Of a DNA stretch of 59,505 nucleotides, positions 55,640 through 59,505 are shown piece after piece (positions within the stretch are counted from its first letter, which is position 1; each line of letters opens with the position of its first letter). The notes beneath the pieces were generated by a model, which saw only the letters and a list, made by a program, of their open reading frames with translations, made no database searches and was not told the origin of the DNA. The translations under genes and the position numbers were made by a program. This DNA comes from Nitrospira sp. (GTDB taxonomy: Bacteria > Nitrospirota > Nitrospiria > Nitrospirales > Nitrospiraceae): positions 1 through 59,505 of the forward strand of contig JAJFBJ010000011.1 of the NCBI GenBank assembly GCA_020697375.1, written 5' to 3'.

Positions 55640-56164
55640 GTGAAATTTCCTGTCGTATCCAGCGATAGACATAAGGGCAAGACGCTGGAAATTGACCCTG
55701 CGGGAGAAAAAATCGCCTTAGTGGGTCTCAATGGCGAGCCGATGGGAAGCCTGACCTGGGACTTTATTGTCGATCAGATTCTCAGTTATCGAAGTTCCCA
55801 ACAGTCTCGCGAGGCTCGCTGCGAACCTCGCGTCACACTTGCCATACGGGTCAAATACCATACACCCGAAGGCATTCAGTTCGAGAGTCGGGCGGGAGGC
55901 ATTGGAGGAGGAGGGCTGTTCATCGAAAGCCTTGCTCCATTGGCTGTCGGTACCAAGCTCACCATGGAATTTACGCTCCCTGAGAAACCTGGCGAATGGC
56001 TTCCAGCAAAGGGAATCATTGCGTGGGTTTGCCCAAAAGCCGACCAATACACGTTTAGTCCAGGAATGGGGGTACGCTTCGTCGATATCGCCACGGAAAC
56101 CCGTGATCGAGTATTGAACTTGGTGCACACGGTCAAGGGCCTTCCACCGAAGGAGTCGCTGTAG
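55640..56164 (+). CDS. PilZ-domain protein, 174 aa
   Basis: An N-terminal small beta domain (KFPVVSSDRHKGKTLEIDP) followed by a PilZ-like barrel. RCEPRVTLAIRV gives the RxxxR c-di-GMP motif, and GGIGGGGLFIES occupies the position of the D/NxSxxG motif in a modified form, followed by the PGMGVRFVDI strand. GTG 55640 aligns with the start of the next gene (KFP versus RFP), whereas ATG 55631 abuts AGG. It may bind c-di-GMP or be a degenerate adaptor. It is one of a tandem pair. Confidence 0.8.
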   Translation: MKFPVVSSDRHKGKTLEIDPAGEKIALVGLNGEPMGSLTWDFIVDQILSYRSSQQSREARCEPRVTLAIRVKYHTPEGIQFESRAGGIGGGGLFIESLAPLAVGTKLTMEFTLPEKPGEWLPAKGIIAWVCPKADQYTFSPGMGVRFVDIATETRDRVLNLVHTVKGLPPKESL

Positions 56165-56211
56165 TAGGCAGGATCTGCTCAATGATATCGAGAACCGGAA
56201 ACTAAGCCTGC

Positions 56212-56730
56212 ATGAGATTTCCTATTACCGCCACCCGCGAACACCAAGGAAAAGTCCTGAGCATCGATTGCGACCAAGAGACCTTATCCTTGCTTGATGA
56301 GAAGGGGCAACGCCTCGGCATACTTGACTGGGGCGAGTTGATAGAACACATCCTCTCTATCGATGAAGATTCTCGTTTCGAGCATTGTCGTGAATATCCA
56401 CGTACTCCGCTTGCAATCAAGGTCCATTGCATCACATCAGACGGCAACACATTCGATAGCCTTACCGGCGGCATAGGCGGCGGAGGGATGTTTATTGAAA
56501 GCAGCACCCCACTGTCACCCGGCACCGAATTGAGGGTCGAGTTCGCCTTGCCCGACCGTCCAGGAGAGAAATTTGAAACTCGCGCGAAGGTAGCGTGGAC
56601 GCGATCTAAACCAGAACGATACTTATTGTTTCCCGGAATGGGGGTTCAGTTCATTCACATCGATCAGACTGCACAGAAACGGCTCATCGACCTGGTTACA
56701 TCGCTGAATCGGACTCGTGCGATTGCGTAA
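56212..56730 (+). CDS. PilZ-domain protein, 172 aa
   Basis: Tandem paralogue of the preceding gene: MRFPITATREHQGKVLSID aligns with KFPVVSSDRHKGKTLEID. REYPRTPLAIKV is the RxxxR motif, and GGIGGGGMFIES again replaces D/NxSxxG, with PGMGVQFIHI in the last strand. Its 3' end overlaps the convergent HEAT-repeat gene by 35 bases. Both copies carry the same modified second motif, suggesting a subfamily rather than random decay. Confidence 0.8.
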   Translation: MRFPITATREHQGKVLSIDCDQETLSLLDEKGQRLGILDWGELIEHILSIDEDSRFEHCREYPRTPLAIKVHCITSDGNTFDSLTGGIGGGGMFIESSTPLSPGTELRVEFALPDRPGEKFETRAKVAWTRSKPERYLLFPGMGVQFIHIDQTAQKRLIDLVTSLNRTRAIA

Positions 56731-57523
56731 TCTGTTGCATCGCCCAACGAGCCCATCCACGCACCATCAAGTCTGAATCCCCTTCAGCCACCTCTATTAA
56801 ATCTATCATAACACTGTCATCGCCGACTTTCCCAAGTCGAAATGCCGCTTCCGACCGTACCCCCGCAGCGGAATCCTTCTTCACGAGCGACAGAAGATAT
56901 GGGATGGCACGTGCGTCTCCCGTCTCTCCCAACACAGCTGCGATTCCTTGGCGCACCGCCGGATCTGAATTCTGAAGGGCACTTCCAAGATCTTCTGAAA
57001 ATGTGACCGAATCAAATCCCAGCAAGGCTCGACTCGCGGCAATGCGACCAGAACCGTTCAAATGACGAACCGCTGCGAGAATTCTCGATTCACGATCCGG
57101 GAATGGCTCAATTTCAGCGAGAGCAAGTGCGGCAGCAGTCTTGACCGCCTCTGCAGGATCGCTCAAATGACGTATAAGCGCCTCTCCACTCTGTCCGTCG
57201 CCCAATCGGCCTAATGACAGCGCGGCAGCCGCCCGCACCCGAGCATCCTGATCATTGAGCGCGGAGAGCAGCCCCGGCCTTGCGGATCGCTCACCGATTT
57301 TTCCCAAGGCTTCCGCCGCGGTACGTCGCATCTCCGGATCAGGATCGGAAAGTAACTCGCCAAGCCGCGCCGAAATCACTCCTGGATCAGTCGGCGGTAC
57401 ATCGACATAGCACCCCGAATTCATGAAACAGAGCATGAGCCCGATCAAGATGTGGACTGAGAACCTGTTCGGTATGACCTGAGGAGGACTCCGATAGGTC
57501 ACGAGAAGGATCGAGACGTCCAT
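56696..57523 (-). CDS. HEAT-repeat lipoprotein, 275 aa
   Basis: A hydrophobic signal (SVHILIGLMLCFMNSGC) ends in a lipobox-like Cys, then about six HEAT/PBS-lyase-type repeats of ~31 residues (e.g. EMRRTAAEALGKIGERSARP, ARVRAAAALSLGRLGDGQSG, AVRQGIAAVLGETGDARAIP, GVRSEAAFRLGKVGDDSVM). The start is uncertain: ATG 57523 lies one base past the TatA stop, giving an n-region of ~20 residues; downstream GTG is possible. Likely a periplasmic scaffold; the close spacing implies cotranscription with the TatA gene. Confidence 0.78.
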   Translation of the reverse strand: MDVSILLVTYRSPPQVIPNRFSVHILIGLMLCFMNSGCYVDVPPTDPGVISARLGELLSDPDPEMRRTAAEALGKIGERSARPGLLSALNDQDARVRAAAALSLGRLGDGQSGEALIRHLSDPAEAVKTAAALALAEIEPFPDRESRILAAVRHLNGSGRIAASRALLGFDSVTFSEDLGSALQNSDPAVRQGIAAVLGETGDARAIPYLLSLVKKDSAAGVRSEAAFRLGKVGDDSVMIDLIEVAEGDSDLMVRGWARWAMQQITQSHESDSAM

Positions 57524-57524
57524 G

Positions 57525-58394
57525 CTAGATAGACTTGTCGGGAGGATCCCCGTCGAGGATGGGCGCCTGCTTCGCGGCTTCCATCGATTGCTCCAATTCC
57601 TTCTGCGCCGAATCCATCTCCGCCCGAATCGTCCGCATTTCAGGATCGACGGAGTTCCGTACATCGGCCACCGCTTGACGAAATGTCCGTACTGCATCAC
57701 CCAAGCCTTCTCCCAAATTTTGCATGTCGTGAGGAGAGAAGCCTACTGGTTGAGGTTGCCCGGCCTTTTCCCGCATGGCTGCCTGAGCCGCCTGCACACG
57801 AGCCACGGCATCTTTGTTGACGATGGCCGACGGTCGTTTCGCCACTGGTTTACCATGGGCACCGGCCGGAAGTGGCGGGTATTGAGCTCGCATCGCAGGC
57901 CCGGGAGCCGCCATCCGGTCTTCCATCGTAGGAGGCTGATGGATCTTCGCAACTGCCGACCCCGATGCCGCCTGTCCCGACGTGGCGTTGGCCACACGAG
58001 GCTTTGGTGGTTGGGTAGCCTGTGGGCCTTGCGGACCGGCAGCCGCCATCAGAGCGGCTGTTGTACCGGGTGTCAATTCCGGGCCCGGCGTATACGGAGC
58101 GGTGGCTTTTGGAGTAGCAGGAGCCGGTGGAACCGCCAGAGTTGTTGGTGGGTGAGCCAATTGTGCAACCTCGGCCACGGGCTGAGCTTGCGCTTGAGAA
58201 GGAGAAGGAGCAGGGACAGAGTCATTTTGTTCGGCAGCAGCCTCCTGAACCGGAATGTCGTTCACTTCTTTCTTAAAACCTTTGAGGGCCTTGCCGACAC
58301 CCTCGCCTATTTGCGGAAGCTTCCCCGCCCCAAAAATGATCAATACGATAACCAGAATGATGATTAGTTCGGAGAATCCCATGGTGCCAAACAT
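57525..58394 (-). CDS. Twin-arginine translocase TatA-like protein with long extension, 289 aa
   Basis: Starts MFGTMGFSELIIILVIVLII with the TatA membrane helix, hinge FGAGKLPQIGEG and amphipathic helix to ~residue 47, all typical of TatA/E. Then ~160 residues of Pro/Ala/Gln-rich low-complexity sequence, then a second LGEGLGDAVRTFRQAVADV (227-245) very similar to IGEGVGKALKGFKKEVNDI (29-47), and a charged helix to the end. TatA is normally ~60-100 aa. ATG 58394 follows AAGGA. A TatB-like role is possible since TatB has longer C termini. TatC is not in the window. Confidence 0.85.
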   Translation of the reverse strand: MFGTMGFSELIIILVIVLIIFGAGKLPQIGEGVGKALKGFKKEVNDIPVQEAAAEQNDSVPAPSPSQAQAQPVAEVAQLAHPPTTLAVPPAPATPKATAPYTPGPELTPGTTAALMAAAGPQGPQATQPPKPRVANATSGQAASGSAVAKIHQPPTMEDRMAAPGPAMRAQYPPLPAGAHGKPVAKRPSAIVNKDAVARVQAAQAAMREKAGQPQPVGFSPHDMQNLGEGLGDAVRTFRQAVADVRNSVDPEMRTIRAEMDSAQKELEQSMEAAKQAPILDGDPPDKSI

Positions 58395-58529
58395 ATTCGA
58401 TATCCTTCCTCGGCAAATATGGGTCAACCCGGCGCTGGAACGCCACGCCCGCATTCCGACCTACCACGATAGCTGCCCGGCCCAAAAGCTGTCAAGAAAG
58501 GTCGGTAGCCACAAACAAGATCCAAAAAT

Positions 58530-59505
58530 CTATGGGGATGGGATGAGTATTGCGGAAAGGTCGGTCTGGACCGGTTGCCCGTACACCATCGCGTCCGCAT
58601 GAGACAGATACACATCCAGTTCACTACGGATGCCGAATTCCCTCGGCAAATAAATTCCCGGCTCAATAGAAAAGCATGTGCCAGGCAATAGCCGCCGGCC
58701 ATCTTGAGTTTCCAGGTTATCGATGTTGGCTCCATTGCCATGTACTTCCTCGCCGATTGAATGACCGGTTCGATGCACGAAATACTTCCCATAACCCGCA
58801 TCCTGAATCACCTGCCTGCAAATATCGTCTACTTCCCATCCAAAGGGAAATGTTCCGGCCCGGACTCGCGTTTGCACGAATGTTACGGCAGCATCTCGAG
58901 CTTGGCGAACGATCTGAAATATCTCCTGATGCCGGACGGGCACGGCCTTTCCAACGAATCCGGTCCAGGTAATATCCGCATAGACAGTTCCAGGCCCTGG
59001 TTGCTTGGCCCACAGGTCGATCAAAACGAGATCACCTTGCTGAATGGAAGCAGACCCTTCCGGAGGAGGCTCATAATGTGGATCTGCACTATGGGCGTTG
59101 ACGGCAGCAATCGGCGGACTCGAGGTCGTGAGGCCACGTGCCTGCATTCGAGAAAGAATATACTGCTGGAGAGCATATTCGCTAAGGTCCCGGTGCTCGG
59201 CAAGCGAAGTCCCCACAAAAGTAAACGCCTCATCCACAATTGCCCGCAATCCTTCGGCCGCCACCTGGTGGGAAATCAACTGCGCTTCATCCCACACCGC
59301 TTCGAATTGCTGAACCAAGTCGGCGGACGTCACGACTTCCATGCCCAGACTGCGCATAAGATCGATCGTTCCGGCATCCACGCGGGAGAGGTAGGGAATT
59401 GCATTCATCGGCGAATATTGCATGGCAATTCGTTTAACGGATTGTAGGAGAGAAGCGAGTGCTGCCTGCTGTTCTTCCCACGAAACATACGCCCATGCGT
59501 CTCCG
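58530..59505 (-). CDS. M24-family metallopeptidase, 5' end outside the window
   Basis: The frame runs to the window edge without a start (upstream residues WAYVSWEEQQAALASLLQ are in frame), so the N terminus is missing. Metal ligands of the pita-bread fold are present: LIDLWAK (Asp), YADITWT (Asp), RTGHSIGEEVHGNG (His), SIEPGIY (Glu), RSELDV (Glu). It is of the Xaa-Pro dipeptidase/aminopeptidase type, cleaving X-Pro bonds or related substrates. Confidence 0.93.
   Translation of the reverse strand, partial: GDAWAYVSWEEQQAALASLLQSVKRIAMQYSPMNAIPYLSRVDAGTIDLMRSLGMEVVTSADLVQQFEAVWDEAQLISHQVAAEGLRAIVDEAFTFVGTSLAEHRDLSEYALQQYILSRMQARGLTTSSPPIAAVNAHSADPHYEPPPEGSASIQQGDLVLIDLWAKQPGPGTVYADITWTGFVGKAVPVRHQEIFQIVRQARDAAVTFVQTRVRAGTFPFGWEVDDICRQVIQDAGYGKYFVHRTGHSIGEEVHGNGANIDNLETQDGRRLLPGTCFSIEPGIYLPREFGIRSELDVYLSHADAMVYGQPVQTDLSAILIPSP

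Overview
The window is a 59.5 kb piece of a bacterial chromosome with moderately high GC. It is dense with housekeeping genes, and I see no prophage, transposase, CRISPR array or rRNA. The gene set (complete glycine decarboxylase, covalent-FAD SdhA, HslUV, DUF502, DUF898, many lipoproteins, a Tat-exported ABC binding protein) and its general look suggest a Nitrospira-like member of the Nitrospirota. That assignment is inference from gene content; there is no rRNA or marker tree to fix it.

Layout. (1) 1-10 kb: tRNA-Gly, several small hypothetical proteins, Trm112-like protein, DUF502 membrane protein, GNAT acetyltransferase, two tandem BamE-like lipoproteins, an exported DmpA-type peptidase, a FIST protein, an exported FKBP, gcvT and a Nudix hydrolase. 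(2) 10-17 kb: a tiny exported Lys-rich repeat protein, a Mug-type glycosylase, then on the minus strand gcvP, a membrane-anchored unknown, and an overlapping nucleoside hydrolase-ribokinase pair. (3) 17-24 kb: sdhA, a run of four decayed genes (zinc ribbon, ankyrin, DUF898, M48 remnant), an OmpR/HAMP-kinase two-component pair and a DegP-type protease. (4) 24-33 kb: rimO, a gamma-carbonic anhydrase and the minus-strand run trmFO-xerC-hslV-hslU-argB-M28 peptidase-methyltransferase-like gene. (5) 33-41 kb: tRNA-Val, lipoproteins, a DksA/TraR-like regulator, the operon dnaX-ebfC-recR, the SRP RNA, tRNA-Ser and an AsmA-family protein. (6) 41-50 kb: envelope genes (a DUF481 gene broken by a stop codon, mscL, two coiled-coil OmpA lipoproteins, an orphan ABC binding protein, a HEAT-repeat protein). 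(7) 50-59.5 kb: tRNA-Leu, tig-clpP-clpX, a 1.7 kb stretch with a probable decayed gene, two tandem PilZ paralogues, a HEAT-repeat lipoprotein, an unusual TatA with a second amphipathic-helix-like segment, and a 5'-truncated M24 peptidase.

How the genes work together. Protein quality control is strongly represented: trigger factor-ClpP-ClpX, HslUV, DegP, FKBP, M28, M24 and DmpA peptidases. Translation and tRNA functions (rimO, trmFO, a Trm112-like protein, four tRNAs, SRP RNA) and replication/recombination (dnaX, ebfC, recR, xerC, mug) sit among them. The nucleoside hydrolase and ribokinase form a plausible two-step ribose salvage pathway. GcvP and GcvT are both present but about 5 kb apart and oppositely oriented; GcvH and Lpd are not in the window.

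Most of the window is ordinary core genome. I do not see a clear new multi-gene system. The most informative unusual signals are the decayed four-gene block at 18.95-20.5 kb, the in-frame stop in the DUF481 gene, the TatA with a duplicated amphipathic motif, the small exported 19-residue repeat protein, and the decayed secreted-protein-like region after clpX.
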